Positions 43,919-52,010 of a DNA stretch of 64,000 nt are shown piece after piece (the stretch's first letter is position 1; each line of letters starts with the position of its first letter). The DNA comes from CAXBCP01 sp963974055 (lineage in GTDB: Bacteria; Pseudomonadota; Alphaproteobacteria; MPNO01; UBA830), in the NCBI GenBank assembly GCA_963974055.1, contig CAXBCP010000011.1, positions 71,676-135,675 on the forward strand. Direction: 5' to 3'. Under the pieces are notes generated by a model. It saw only the letters and a program-made list of their open reading frames with translations, was not told the origin of the DNA and searched no databases. Both the position numbers and the translations under genes were made by a program.

Positions 43919-45670
43919 ATGCACATGCCCGACGACCGTCTCGCCAATGCCTCCAATACCGACATGCGCGACCGCGTGCAGGCGCAGGTCATTCGCTACG
44001 CCCTGGAACTGGTGACCGAGGACATGGCGACCACGCTGATGCGCACGGCACGGTCGACCGTCATCAAGGAAGTGCAGGACCTGTCCTGCGCGCTGTTCGA
44101 CCGCCGCGGGCGGGTGATCGTGCAGTCCAAGCATGCGCCGATGCTGCTCGCGGGCTCGACCCTGACCATGGCCGAAGCCATGAAGCACATGGAACGCCAG
44201 CCGATGCAGCCGGGCGACGTGCTGATCGCCAACGATCCGTTCCGCGGCGGCCAGCACATCATGGACGTGATGATGATTTCGCCGGTTTTCCGGCAAGGCG
44301 ACCTGATCGGCTATGTCGGCTCGGTCGCCCATCATTCGGATCTTGGCGGCGCGTCGCCGGGCGGCGTCGCCGGCGGCCTGACCGAAATATACGCCGAAGG
44401 GCTCTGTTTCCCGTTCGTGCGGCTGTATATCGCGGGGGAGGAAAACCCCGACCTGTTTGCGATGATCGAAAACAACATCCGCGTGCCGCACAAGACCCTG
44501 GGCGATATCCGCGCCCAGGCGTCGAGCTGTCTGACCGGCATCCGCCGCTATCTCGAAGCCGTGGACCGGTTCGGGCTGGACACGATCGAGCGCACGGCCG
44601 ACATGCTGATCGCGGAGACCGAAGACCGCCTCAAACTGGGGCTCGACCGGCTGCCGGACGGGGAATTCGCCGGCGAGGACGTGGTCGACGACGACGGCAT
44701 CACCGACACGCCGATCCCGATCCGGGTGAAAATCGTCAAAAAGGGCCGGGATGTCACCGTCGACCTGACGGAATGCGCCGACCAGGTGCAGGGCAATATC
44801 AACTGTCCGCTGGCCACCACGCTGGCGGCGGTGCAGTACGGCTTCATGATCGCGCTCGACAAGCACGTGACCCCCAACCAGGGCGTGTTCAGCGTGGTCG
44901 ACATCAAAACCCGCAAGGGCTCGGTCGTCGATCCGGTGAAACCGGCGGCGACGGCGGCGCGCACCAATGTTTCGCTGAAGGTGCAGGAAGCCGTCCTGAT
45001 CGCCCTCGGCAGGATGATGCCGGGTGAGATGATGGCCCCGAGCCATGCCCAGATCAGCCATGTCGCCTTTGTCGGGCGCGACCCGGAAACCGGCCGCGCG
45101 TTCAGCTATAACGATATTTTCGGCGGCGGCTCCGGCGGGCGGCCGACGCAGGACGGGCGCGACGCGCAGGACACCCACATGGCGCGGTTCAAGAACACGC
45201 CGACCGAGATGATCGAACACGAATACCCGGTGCGGATCTGGTCCTACGAATTGCTGCCGGATTCCGGCGGCGCGGGGAAGTACCGCGGCGCGCTGGGCCT
45301 GGCGCGGAATGTCGAGGTGCTGACCGACGGGGTGGTGTTTTCGCGCTACGGCGACCGCCAGAAAAACCCCGTGCCCGGCGCCGCGGGCGGCGGCATCGGC
45401 CGGCCGGGCCGGTTCGTGCTCAATCCGGGCCGCGGCGACACGCCGCTGAAGTCCAAGGGTGTAGATGCACTTAAAAAAGGCGATATCGTGCGGATCGAAA
45501 CCCCCGGCGGCGGCGGCTACGGTCCGGCGGCGGAGCGGGGCGGTATGGCGCTGGCGGCCGATCTTCGCAACGGCAAGATCACCGAAGACTTTATCGCGGC
45601 CCGGTTCGGGGCCGGAAAATTACAGGCGGTGCGGGCGCTGATGCAGGCGCCGGGCGAGGCGGCGGAATAG
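43919..45670 (+). CDS. Hydantoinase B family protein
   Basis: This 583-residue protein of the HyuB family has DMATTLMRTARSTVIKEVQDLSCALFD and QSKHAPMLLAGSTLTM. GDVLIANDPFRGGQHIMDVMM and AHHSDLGGASPGGVAGG carry conserved Asp/His ligand residues. GGGGYGPAAERG is the family C-terminal mark. It forms the second subunit with HyuA. A further in-frame ATG occurs at 43925. Two plus-strand enzymes and a solute-binding-like protein suggest the use of a cyclic ureide or lactam. Confidence 0.9.
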   Translation: MHMPDDRLANASNTDMRDRVQAQVIRYALELVTEDMATTLMRTARSTVIKEVQDLSCALFDRRGRVIVQSKHAPMLLAGSTLTMAEAMKHMERQPMQPGDVLIANDPFRGGQHIMDVMMISPVFRQGDLIGYVGSVAHHSDLGGASPGGVAGGLTEIYAEGLCFPFVRLYIAGEENPDLFAMIENNIRVPHKTLGDIRAQASSCLTGIRRYLEAVDRFGLDTIERTADMLIAETEDRLKLGLDRLPDGEFAGEDVVDDDGITDTPIPIRVKIVKKGRDVTVDLTECADQVQGNINCPLATTLAAVQYGFMIALDKHVTPNQGVFSVVDIKTRKGSVVDPVKPAATAARTNVSLKVQEAVLIALGRMMPGEMMAPSHAQISHVAFVGRDPETGRAFSYNDIFGGGSGGRPTQDGRDAQDTHMARFKNTPTEMIEHEYPVRIWSYELLPDSGGAGKYRGALGLARNVEVLTDGVVFSRYGDRQKNPVPGAAGGGIGRPGRFVLNPGRGDTPLKSKGVDALKKGDIVRIETPGGGGYGPAAERGGMALAADLRNGKITEDFIAARFGAGKLQAVRALMQAPGEAAE

Positions 45671-45690
45671 CGCCGGAACAGGAGAACGAC

Positions 45691-46620
45691 ATGAAAAAAA
45701 TGCGTCTGGAAACAACATCGCCGTTTCAGGGGCTTGCCGAGCTCGTCGCCGATGCCGAAGGCCTGTTCGCCGAGGAAGGCATCGAGATCGAATGGGTGAA
45801 GCGGGCGAATTCGCCGCGCCAGGTCGATCCGAAGATCACCACACCCGACGGCCTGTCGGCCTTTGCCAGCCACGGCGAGGCGTTCGAGAAGGGCGGCGCC
45901 GACATGTACAATGCCTGCGAATGGGGCAATTACCGCCGCGTCCAGGACACCCAGGCCCGCGGCCGCCAGCTCGGGCGCCGGTCGATCATGGTATGGGCCG
46001 GGATCGTGGTCGGCCCGGACTCCGATGTCTATTCGCCGCAGCAGCTGGCGGGCAAAATGGTCGCGGTGCCGTATTATTTCGGCACCCATTACCAGACCTA
46101 CCAGATGCTCGAAGGCTTCCTGCCGCGCGATCTTATCCGCACCTGCCGCGCGCCCAACGGGTCGGCGGCGCGGTTCGAGGCGCTGATGAACGGCGATGTC
46201 GAGGCGACGACCCTGACCGAGCCCTACCTGACCCTCGCCGAAAAGCAGGGCTGCCGGATCGTGATCGAGAGCATGTATCACGGCACCGAGGTCGCATCCG
46301 ACGATATCGACGCCGATACCTATGCCGCGTTCAACCGGGCGGTGAAAAAGGCCGTGCGGCTGATCAATTCCGACAAACGGCGCTTCATGCAGTATTTCAT
46401 CGACCGCCACAAAGGCCAGCATCCGGGCATCGACACCCTGACGGTGGACGATTTCCGCCTGTCGCGCCTGCAGATGGTCGATCCCGCGCCGATCCCGGAG
46501 GACGAGCTGCAACGCACCTATGACTGGATGCGGAGCTGGGGGATGATCGACGAACTGAGCCCCGACGTGCTGGTGGACGTCCACCGCCAGCAGGCCGCCC
46601 ACGTGGCGGCGGCGGAGTAG
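45691..46620 (+). CDS. NMT1/THI5-like solute-binding-fold protein without signal peptide
   Basis: This 309-residue protein has the type 2 periplasmic-binding fold of the NMT1/THI5 or ThiY group: SPFQGLAELVADAEGLFAEEGIEIEWV, LAGKMVAVPYYFGTHYQTYQML, and NGDVEATTLTEPYLTLAEKQG. There is no signal peptide and no adjacent ABC permease or ATPase gene. Proteins with this fold without export signals include pyrimidine-precursor synthases and decarboxylases, so a cytoplasmic enzyme or sensor role is possible. It follows hyuB by 20 bp and is probably co-transcribed with it. Confidence 0.72.
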   Translation: MKKMRLETTSPFQGLAELVADAEGLFAEEGIEIEWVKRANSPRQVDPKITTPDGLSAFASHGEAFEKGGADMYNACEWGNYRRVQDTQARGRQLGRRSIMVWAGIVVGPDSDVYSPQQLAGKMVAVPYYFGTHYQTYQMLEGFLPRDLIRTCRAPNGSAARFEALMNGDVEATTLTEPYLTLAEKQGCRIVIESMYHGTEVASDDIDADTYAAFNRAVKKAVRLINSDKRRFMQYFIDRHKGQHPGIDTLTVDDFRLSRLQMVDPAPIPEDELQRTYDWMRSWGMIDELSPDVLVDVHRQQAAHVAAAE

Positions 46621-46632
46621 GGCTTTCCGGCC

Positions 46633-46659
46633 TTTCTCTCTCTCTCTCTTTCTCTCTTG
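46633..46659 (+). repeat. CT microsatellite
   Basis: A pure pyrimidine tract dominated by CT dinucleotides, directly before the first copy of the 194-bp tandem repeat and after the solute-binding-like gene. It could vary in length by slippage. Confidence 0.8.
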
Positions 46660-46660
46660 T

Positions 46661-47187
46661 ACGCCCCCGGCCTCGTGCCGGGGGTCCACGGTCCGGCGTG
46701 CCGGATGGCGGGCGGGGTGGCGCGATCGTGGCGGCTTTGCCTCATCGGCGACCGCGCCTCGGCCCGCCGTGGACCCTCGCCACAAGGGCGAGGGAATAAG
46801 GGATTTTGTCGCCAGGGATGCGGCGCAAAAGGCGGCAATGTCACACGCATATCTACGCCCCCGGCCTGGTGCCGGGGGTCCACGGTCCGGCGCGCCGGAT
46901 GGCGGGCGGGGTGGCGGTATCGTGGCGGCGTTGCCTCATCGGCGACCGCGCCCCGGTCCGCCATGGACCCTCGCCACAAGGGCGAGGGAATAAGGGATTT
47001 TGTCGCCAGGGATGCGGCGCAAAAGGCGGCAATGTCACACGCATATCTACGCCCCCGGCCCCGTGCCGGGGGTCCACGGTTCGGCGCGCCGGATGGCGGG
47101 CGGGGTGGCGGTATCGTGGCGGCTTTGCCTCATCGGCGACCGCGCCCCGGTCCGCCATGGACCCTCGCCACAAGGGCGAGGGATTAA
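46661..47187. repeat. 194-bp intergenic element in three tandem copies
   Basis: Copies begin at 46661, 46855 and 47049 with an exact period of 194 bp; the third stops early near 47187. Each contains two palindromes, CCCCCGGC...GCCGGGGG near the start and CCCTCGCC-ACAA-GGGCGAGGG in the middle, plus a spacer of about 60 bp. Copies differ at a few positions. Open frames across the array are repetitive, lie in several phases and have no ribosome-binding sites, so I treat the array as non-coding. The palindromes resemble dispersed intergenic repeats seen in alphaproteobacteria. Confidence 0.9.
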
Positions 47188-47237
47188 GTTCTTTTATTGG
47201 TCCGAAGGCCGTTTTCAGGGACGCGCGCCCTCGGCGC

Positions 47238-47483
47238 TCACTCCGGCGGCAGAATTTCCTGGGTGCAGACCTGGTCGATCAGGTGGTCACGGCCGATATC
47301 CGCCAGATGGGCGCGTTTTTCGTCGGCCGTCAGCGTCGTGCCGATCCCCTGGGTCATGGCCAGCACCACCGAGCGGTCCCCCATGTCGAGCCAGTAGGAC
47401 CGGCGCACCAGTTTGCCGGTCTCGTCGCGGGCAAAGGGGCTGTCCGGCGCGGCGCCGAGATCGGGTTTGTGGAAATTGGGCAT
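47238..47483 (-). CDS. Small hypothetical protein (81 residues)
   Basis: The 81-residue frame has GC3-biased codon use like the surrounding genes. AAGGAT lies about 10 bases upstream of ATG 47483. The sequence is soluble and acidic, starts MPNFHKPDLGAAPDSPFARD and ends VCTQEILPPE. No domain is recognised. It lies between the 194-bp repeat array and the low-GC block. The coding call rests on composition, the ribosome-binding site and a length free of stops, so it is moderate. Confidence 0.5.
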   Translation of the reverse strand: MPNFHKPDLGAAPDSPFARDETGKLVRRSYWLDMGDRSVVLAMTQGIGTTLTADEKRAHLADIGRDHLIDQVCTQEILPPE

Positions 47484-47613
47484 CGGGTCGGGATCCTTCT
47501 TGCGCGGATGTGTCGTCGCGGCGGATCATACAGCCCTGTGGCGTATAACCAAGGGGGGACGGATCAGGGTCTGCTTTCAGGGCAGGAGCGGACAGGACAG
47601 GCTCTGCCGCTGA

Positions 47614-47644
47614 AGGTCCGCTTTTAGCCAAAGGCAGACATTGG
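47614..47644. repeat. Degenerate short palindromic repeat, copy 1
   Basis: GGTCCGCTTTTAGCC followed by AAAGGCAGACATTGG resembles the two-armed TGTCCGCTTT...AGCGGACA type of dispersed alphaproteobacterial repeat. Similar elements lie near 48846 and 49480. The match is by eye and imperfect. Confidence 0.35.
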
Positions 47645-47664
47645 GGTAAAATTCTTGCGTCAAA

Positions 47665-48276
47665 TTATGTCGTTACCGATTGTGCCAAATCGCTGAAAAC
47701 TCGGTTCAGTCGCTGCTGCAGAACTGGTAATGACAGATAAAATGGAACCGTGAGTAGAACGATCGTTGTTGCCCCTAATCGTTGGGAATTGGGGCCCGAC
47801 AAACGATCAACATGCCGGAAAAGGCGAATGATGAGGTAAATGCCTCCCAACAGGATCGCCCAAGTCGTGAAAAACGTTGGAGCGACCAGCCATGGTAATT
47901 CTAATAAACCAGCTAGAAGGAATAATAATCCCGAGCCCATACCTACGCAGTAACCCCAGATGAATGCCGGGACAGAAAAACTTTGTCTCTGCTCTAACTG
48001 ATTAACGCTTCTCATAATCATAGGAACCCACGCCAATACGAAGAAGCCGCCTGTCAAAAGGAATATTATATAAAACGCCCACGGAGATCGGACTTTCAAG
48101 GGCCTATTCTCCTCGCTAAGGGTCCAGATGTCAGAGATCAGGACTATCGTGAAGAAGGTAACGGCCATCCCTAGCTGCAAGAAAAGCTGACGGGGTTCGT
48201 CGTAAAGGTAAAAAGCCGTTCCGAGTGACCCGAGCCCGCCAACCGCCGCAAAAGCGACGATAACAATCCGCGCCAT
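47665..48276 (-). CDS. Hypothetical integral membrane protein
   Basis: This 203-residue protein has about six hydrophobic segments (for example IVIVAFAAVGGLGSLGTAF, LGMAVTFFTIVLISDIW, FYIIFLLTGGFFVLAWVPM, GMGSGLLFLLAGLLELPW). No family is recognised. GC content and third-position bias are visibly lower than in neighbours, suggesting acquisition from outside. The ATG follows directly on the stop of the gene at 48277, so both form one operon read from the minus strand. Confidence 0.7.
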   Translation of the reverse strand: MARIVIVAFAAVGGLGSLGTAFYLYDEPRQLFLQLGMAVTFFTIVLISDIWTLSEENRPLKVRSPWAFYIIFLLTGGFFVLAWVPMIMRSVNQLEQRQSFSVPAFIWGYCVGMGSGLLFLLAGLLELPWLVAPTFFTTWAILLGGIYLIIRLFRHVDRLSGPNSQRLGATTIVLLTVPFYLSLPVLQQRLNRVFSDLAQSVTT

Positions 48277-48495
48277 TCAAAGCAGTTCTCGCCAGCTTCG
48301 GCTCTGGATCGCCTCGGCGTCCATCGACCGGAACCGGGACCAGAGCGACCAACCGACGACGGACGCAACCAGATGACAAAGCAGCCATTGCGTATCGGTA
48401 AAGACGTCAGAACCCGCGACAAAAAAACACACTGCCGCCAAAAGCCAAGTGCAGGCCATGGCGAGAAAGGTCAGAAGATAGCGGGCGTCCGTCAT
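48277..48495 (-). CDS. Small hypothetical membrane protein
   Basis: This 72-residue protein has two hydrophobic segments (YLLTFLAMACTWLLAAVCFFVAG and TQWLLCHLVASVVGWSLW) and a charged C-terminus. GACGAAGGG upstream of the ATG is a good ribosome-binding site. It abuts the larger membrane protein gene downstream. Together they look like a two-component membrane unit of unknown role in a low-GC patch. Confidence 0.6.
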   Translation of the reverse strand: MTDARYLLTFLAMACTWLLAAVCFFVAGSDVFTDTQWLLCHLVASVVGWSLWSRFRSMDAEAIQSRSWRELL

Positions 48496-48508
48496 CGCTT
48501 GCCCTTCG

Positions 48509-48694
48509 TCATCTTGTGATACTCGGCAGCCGTCGCGGAATTCGCCGGTACCGTGGCGGGAGCACCTCGACCGAAGAACGCCACGGGTGCCCGATGTCGC
48601 GCCCGTTCAGACGACAGACGCTGACGACGCGATCATAAGAACGTGTGCCGTCCAGATCGCACTGCACGGCCTTACCCTTCACCAAGTCGATCAT
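48509..48694 (-). CDS. Small hypothetical protein, possibly a fragment
   Basis: This 61-residue frame starts MIDLVKGKAVQCDLDG and has a TAAGGCG-like ribosome-binding site. It lies 13 bp upstream of the small membrane protein gene in the same direction. The C-terminal part is Arg/Pro-rich and may reflect a frameshift or decay. No homology is recognised. It is included because it fits the operon spacing. Confidence 0.35.
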   Translation of the reverse strand: MIDLVKGKAVQCDLDGTRSYDRVVSVCRLNGRDIGHPWRSSVEVLPPRYRRIPRRLPSITR

Positions 48695-48845
48695 AAACGC
48701 CTTACCGCCCCTAATTTAATTAACATTCGTTAGTTTAAACCGTCAGGAGTGGGCCGCGTACCCCAATTTTTTATGCTGAGAATTGGAATTCTGCACCCTA
48801 ATTCCGCTCCTGGCTAGAAACGGACGAAACCGGTTTGGCGAAAAG

Positions 48846-48874
48846 ACGTCCGCTTTCGGAGTAGGAGCGGAAGT
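48846..48874. repeat. Degenerate short palindromic repeat, copy 2
   Basis: ACGTCCGCTTTCGG followed by AGGAGCGGAAGT matches the arm pattern of the element at 47614. It lies in the 236-bp non-coding stretch between the small-protein operon and the recombinase remnant, which otherwise shows only an AT-rich probable promoter zone near 48710-48745. Confidence 0.4.
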
Positions 48875-48930
48875 ACTGGTGTCTGGACTACCGAAATTAT
48901 GGGCGGAGCAAAGCCACTCCGCCCATTGGT

Positions 48931-49326
48931 TCAGACGTCGATCTTTTCTGCGAGGTCCAGAGCGTCGTCCACTTCTACGCCGAGATACCTGACAGTACTC
49001 TCTATCTTTGTGTGGCCCAGAAGCAGCTGAACCGCCCGCATATTACCGGTACGCCGATAGATCAGCGTCGCCTTGGTTCGTCTTATGGAATGCGTTCCAA
49101 ATAGAGCTGGGTCCAATCCTATGCCTGCGACCCATTCTGATAACAGGCGCGCATACTGACGCGTCGTAAGGCAACGGTCCCTTCCGCAATGGCCAGTGAA
49201 AATAAAGTCGCCCGGCGTTTTCTGAACCGTCTTCAGATAATCATCGACCGCCCGTCGCGTCTGCTCCGTGATCTCGAACTTGACGGGTCGTCCTGTTTTC
49301 CTTTGGAGGACCGTTGCCCGGTCCAT
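48931..49326 (-). pseudogene. Tyrosine recombinase/integrase remnant, catalytic domain only
   Basis: The 131 residues correspond to the C-terminal catalytic half of a phage-type integrase. RATVLQRKTGRPVKFEI opens the domain, HSIRRTKATLIYRRTG holds the H-x-x-R box, VQLLLGHTKIESTVRYLG supplies the second His and the nucleophilic Tyr. The N-terminal DNA-binding arm and the first catalytic Arg region are missing. An in-frame TAG lies eight codons upstream of the ATG. It is therefore a truncated gene, probably the scar of a mobile element next to the low-GC block. No attachment-site tRNA is visible. Confidence 0.8.
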
Positions 49327-49480
49327 GGATCGCCCGTTCGAGACAATACCCTAGTTCAAGGACGGAGATTAGTACTGACCTGCTCCCATTTGCTGGACCC
49401 ATGTTCTGCGTTAGAGGAGCAGATGGAAGAGTTCGCATGTCTCCTATGGGTCATAACCGGAAGTGTTTTGACATCGACCG

Positions 49481-49510
49481 GATGTCCGCTGTCGGGGGTG
49501 GACCCGACGT
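49481..49510. repeat. Degenerate short palindromic repeat, copy 3
   Basis: GATGTCCGCTGTCGG followed by GGTGGACCCGACGT. It lies in the long non-coding stretch after the recombinase remnant, together with a TGGGTCATAACCGG segment of the same repeat style. The match is imperfect. Confidence 0.35.
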
Positions 49511-49821
49511 CGTTACTGCGGGGCGATAAGTCGCATTCTGCGCCGGCATCGCCGTGCGGCGGCGCTTTATCGTCATCCCGATCTCCGGTCCGGGGCCCGG
49601 TTTGGTGCAGACGCGGGACTCCGCCCCACGGCATGTGCTGCATTCAGTCCATATGTTGCTTTTTTGTTCTCTTTGTGATAGGCTTTGCTGTTGACTGCAC
49701 CGGCATGAACGGCGGGAGGAGGCCTGCAATTTGAGCACCGGAAACGGGAGTCCGGCAACGCGATACGTGTGTGCCGCAACCGGGCGGGCGGCGATACGCC
49801 CGGACACCGCGCAACCGTCCC

Positions 49822-50029
49822 GTCCCTTCGGGTGCATGGGGTTGTTTTCCGAATTTTGCGAAGACGGCGTCGCAGGCGGCGGGTGCAGGCAGCGGGAAAT
49901 CGTCCCGGTCGTCCTGCCCTTTGGGTGCATGGGGTTGTTTTGCAAGTTTGCCGGCGGCGGCGCAGGCGGCGCCCCCAGTGCCGCGAAGCCGTCCCATCCC
50001 TTTGGGTGCATGGGGTTGTTTTTCAAGTT
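49822..50029 (-). repeat. Three-copy GGGTGCATGGGGTTGTTTT motif array
   Basis: The 19-base core starts at 49830, 49923 and 50004 (spacings 93 and 81 bp). Each copy is preceded by a CCCTT or CCTTT stretch and followed by variable GC-rich sequence. Read on the minus strand each copy gives AACAACCCCATGCACCC, which would encode NNPMHPKG in one frame. The array ends about 60 bp before the Rieske gene. Irregular spacing and non-unique spacers argue against CRISPR. Confidence 0.85.
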
Positions 50030-50087
50030 TGTCGAACGCAGCGTCGCCGGATAGTCTGGCGTAAATGCAAACCTGTCAGAGGACTTA

Positions 50088-51155
50088 ATGGGACCCTTCG
50101 TCAAGAACGCCTGGTATGCCGCCGCCTGGAACCACGAAATCGGGACCGAGCCGTTCGCGCGCACGATCCTGAACGAGCCGCTGGTGCTGTTCCGCGATAC
50201 CGCGGGCAAGGTCGTGGTGCTGGAAGACCGCTGCTGCCACCGGCACCTGCCGCTGTCGGCGGGCAAGGTGCTGGGCGACACGCTGCAATGCGGCTATCAC
50301 GGGCTCGAATTCGACCGCAGCGGCGCCTGCGTGACCGTGCCGGGCCAGTCGAAGGTGCCGCCGGGCGGGCGGGTCCGCACCTGGCCGGTGCTCGAGAAAT
50401 ACCAGTATGTGTGGGTGTGGATGGGCGATCCCGAAAGGGCCGACGAATCCCTGCTGCCGGACTGGCACGTGATGGACGACCCCGACTGGGCGGTCGTCAA
50501 GGGCGACCCGCCGTTCCACATTCCCTGCCATTACGAGCTGTTCAACGACAACCTGCTCGACCTGTCGCATCTCGCCTATGTGCATATCAAGAATATCGGC
50601 ACTTCCGCCGTGCCCGATTTCCCCATCGTGACCACCCGCGGCGACAACACGGTGCGCATGATCCGCTGGATCCTCGATTCCCCGCCGGCGCCGCTCTATG
50701 CAAGGTTCGGCGGGTTCTCCGACAATATCGACCGCTGGCAGTATGCCGAGGCCCAGGTGCCGAGCTACAACACGGTGCGCGTCGGTTGCCTGCCGGCGGG
50801 CTGCGGCGCCAAGGCGGGCGATCATCCGGACGATATCGCGCGCGGCCCCGGCGGGCGCGACGGCCAGGGGTTCGAGTTCTACAACCTGAATGCCATCACG
50901 CCGGAGACCGAGAATTCGACCTGGTATTTCTATGCCCATTCCCGGAACTTCGCCCAGGACGACCCGGAGATGGACGAGGAATTCCGCGTCGGTCTGCGCG
51001 GCGCCTTCCAGGACGACGTCGATATCCTCGCCGCCCAGCAGATGAACATGGACCGCCACGCCCACAATCCGAAGGACTGGGTCGATATCAATGTCGACGG
51101 GCCGGGCATCGCGCTGCGCCGGATGGTCAGCGATGCGCTTAAAGCAGAGTCTTAA
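50088..51155 (+). CDS. Rieske non-heme iron oxygenase, vanillate O-demethylase VanA-like
   Basis: This 355-residue oxygenase has a Rieske 2Fe-2S site C49-x-H51 (DRCCHRHLPL) and C68-x2-H71 (QCGYHGLEF). The mononuclear iron site includes H161 and H166 in LDLSHLAYVH. The opening FVKNAWYAAAWNHEI is typical of VanA/toluenesulfonate-type oxygenases, which work with a separate reductase and no beta subunit. It would demethylate or hydroxylate an aromatic carboxylate. No VanB-type reductase gene is nearby. The second residue of the first Rieske motif is Cys instead of the usual Pro. Confidence 0.88.
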   Translation: MGPFVKNAWYAAAWNHEIGTEPFARTILNEPLVLFRDTAGKVVVLEDRCCHRHLPLSAGKVLGDTLQCGYHGLEFDRSGACVTVPGQSKVPPGGRVRTWPVLEKYQYVWVWMGDPERADESLLPDWHVMDDPDWAVVKGDPPFHIPCHYELFNDNLLDLSHLAYVHIKNIGTSAVPDFPIVTTRGDNTVRMIRWILDSPPAPLYARFGGFSDNIDRWQYAEAQVPSYNTVRVGCLPAGCGAKAGDHPDDIARGPGGRDGQGFEFYNLNAITPETENSTWYFYAHSRNFAQDDPEMDEEFRVGLRGAFQDDVDILAAQQMNMDRHAHNPKDWVDINVDGPGIALRRMVSDALKAES

Positions 51156-51194
51156 GTGTAAGAAAGAATTTTAATATATTGAAATAAAACAATA

Positions 51195-51938
51195 TTATTG
51201 ATTTTTGACCGGGGCGCCATCGACGGGGATATGGGCGATATCGACCGTGCCGGCCGAGCGCAGGGTCACGGCGTTGACGGTCCCGGCATAGTCGGGCGAA
51301 CCCGAATACCATGCGGGCACCGCGCCGGTCCCGACCCTGATCTGGCGGTTCCAGTGGCCGAGCGCCACGTAATCGGCGCCGGTATCCTCGATCTCTTGCG
51401 GCGTGAACAGCCAGGACGGTCCCGGCCTGCCGCCGGAGGGGCGTTCGTCGGCGTAATGGCCGTGGCCGGCCACCACATGCCAGCGCGCGCTGCGCTGCGG
51501 CGCGCCGGCCAGCGGGTTGACGTCGTCGTAATCGGTATGGGCCCGGCCCCAGATATCGAGGTCGAGCGCGGGAAAGGACGCCGTAGGGCTTTCGGCACCG
51601 AGGACATGGACGTTGTCGATCGCGCCCAGCGCGCCACGGTCCCAGACCGAGCCCGGCATCAGCGGGTCGTGATTGCCCGGCAGCATGACGACCGGCAGGC
51701 CGGCCTCCGCGAGGACGATGCGCGTGCGGTCCAGGACGTCGGATTTCAGCCGGTTATGGTCGAAGATATCGCCGGTCAGCAGCACGATATCGGCGGCGAT
51801 GGAGCGCGCCGTCGCGATGACCGCGGCCAGCGGCGCATTGCCGTCCCCGCCCCAGGCGCGGGCGGTATAGCCGTCATCGACATGCAGGTCGGAGCTGTGA
51901 ACGATGACGATGTCGTCTGAAGGCGGTTTGGCGGTCAT
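51195..51938 (-). CDS. Metallophosphoesterase, SbcD/Mre11-type fold
   Basis: This 247-residue calcineurin-like phosphoesterase has the full dimetal motif series: D-x-H in SSDLHVDDG, GD-x2-D in LLTGDIFDHN, GNHD in LPGNHDP, and a GHGHYAD and ALGHWN pair for the last His ligands. The order and the short length match SbcD-like nuclease cores without the C-terminal capping domain, and no SbcC partner gene is adjacent. A role in nucleic-acid or cyclic-nucleotide hydrolysis is possible. It converges on the Rieske gene with only an AT-rich 39-bp gap. Confidence 0.87.
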   Translation of the reverse strand: MTAKPPSDDIVIVHSSDLHVDDGYTARAWGGDGNAPLAAVIATARSIAADIVLLTGDIFDHNRLKSDVLDRTRIVLAEAGLPVVMLPGNHDPLMPGSVWDRGALGAIDNVHVLGAESPTASFPALDLDIWGRAHTDYDDVNPLAGAPQRSARWHVVAGHGHYADERPSGGRPGPSWLFTPQEIEDTGADYVALGHWNRQIRVGTGAVPAWYSGSPDYAGTVNAVTLRSAGTVDIAHIPVDGAPVKNQ

Positions 51939-52010
51939 ATTGATGCATGGGGATCGTGGTTGCGGGCGGCTATACTACCAGAGAACAGGCAGAATATAAG
52001 CGAGCATGAC

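Larger units (their letters stand above)
49327..50087. other. Gene-free accessory stretch between recombinase remnant and Rieske oxygenase
   Basis: I see no supportable gene in these 761 bases. They contain the degenerate palindrome at 49481 and three copies of a short motif at 49822-50029. Several overlapping open frames exist in both directions, but they are composed of these repeats, lack ribosome-binding sites and have inconsistent codon use. The promoter of the Rieske gene must lie in the last part; no clear -35/-10 pair stands out. Confidence 0.6.

Noticed and set aside
46657..47627. Several overlapping open frames of 70-270 codons in the tandem repeat zone
   Set aside because: They are made of the 194-bp repeat translated in different phases, with no ribosome-binding sites and no recognisable domain.
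48695..49326. tRNA gene as attachment site for the integrase remnant
   Set aside because: No cloverleaf-like sequence or CCA-ended arm could be recognised in the vicinity.
49822..50029. Possible CRISPR array
   Set aside because: Only three repeats, unequal spacing of 81-93 bp, spacers that are similar GC-rich sequence, and no cas genes in the window.
49451..50281. 276-codon minus-strand frame containing three NNPMHPKG segments
   Set aside because: It overlaps the start of the Rieske gene, arises from the repeated DNA motif and lacks consistent codon use or a ribosome-binding site.
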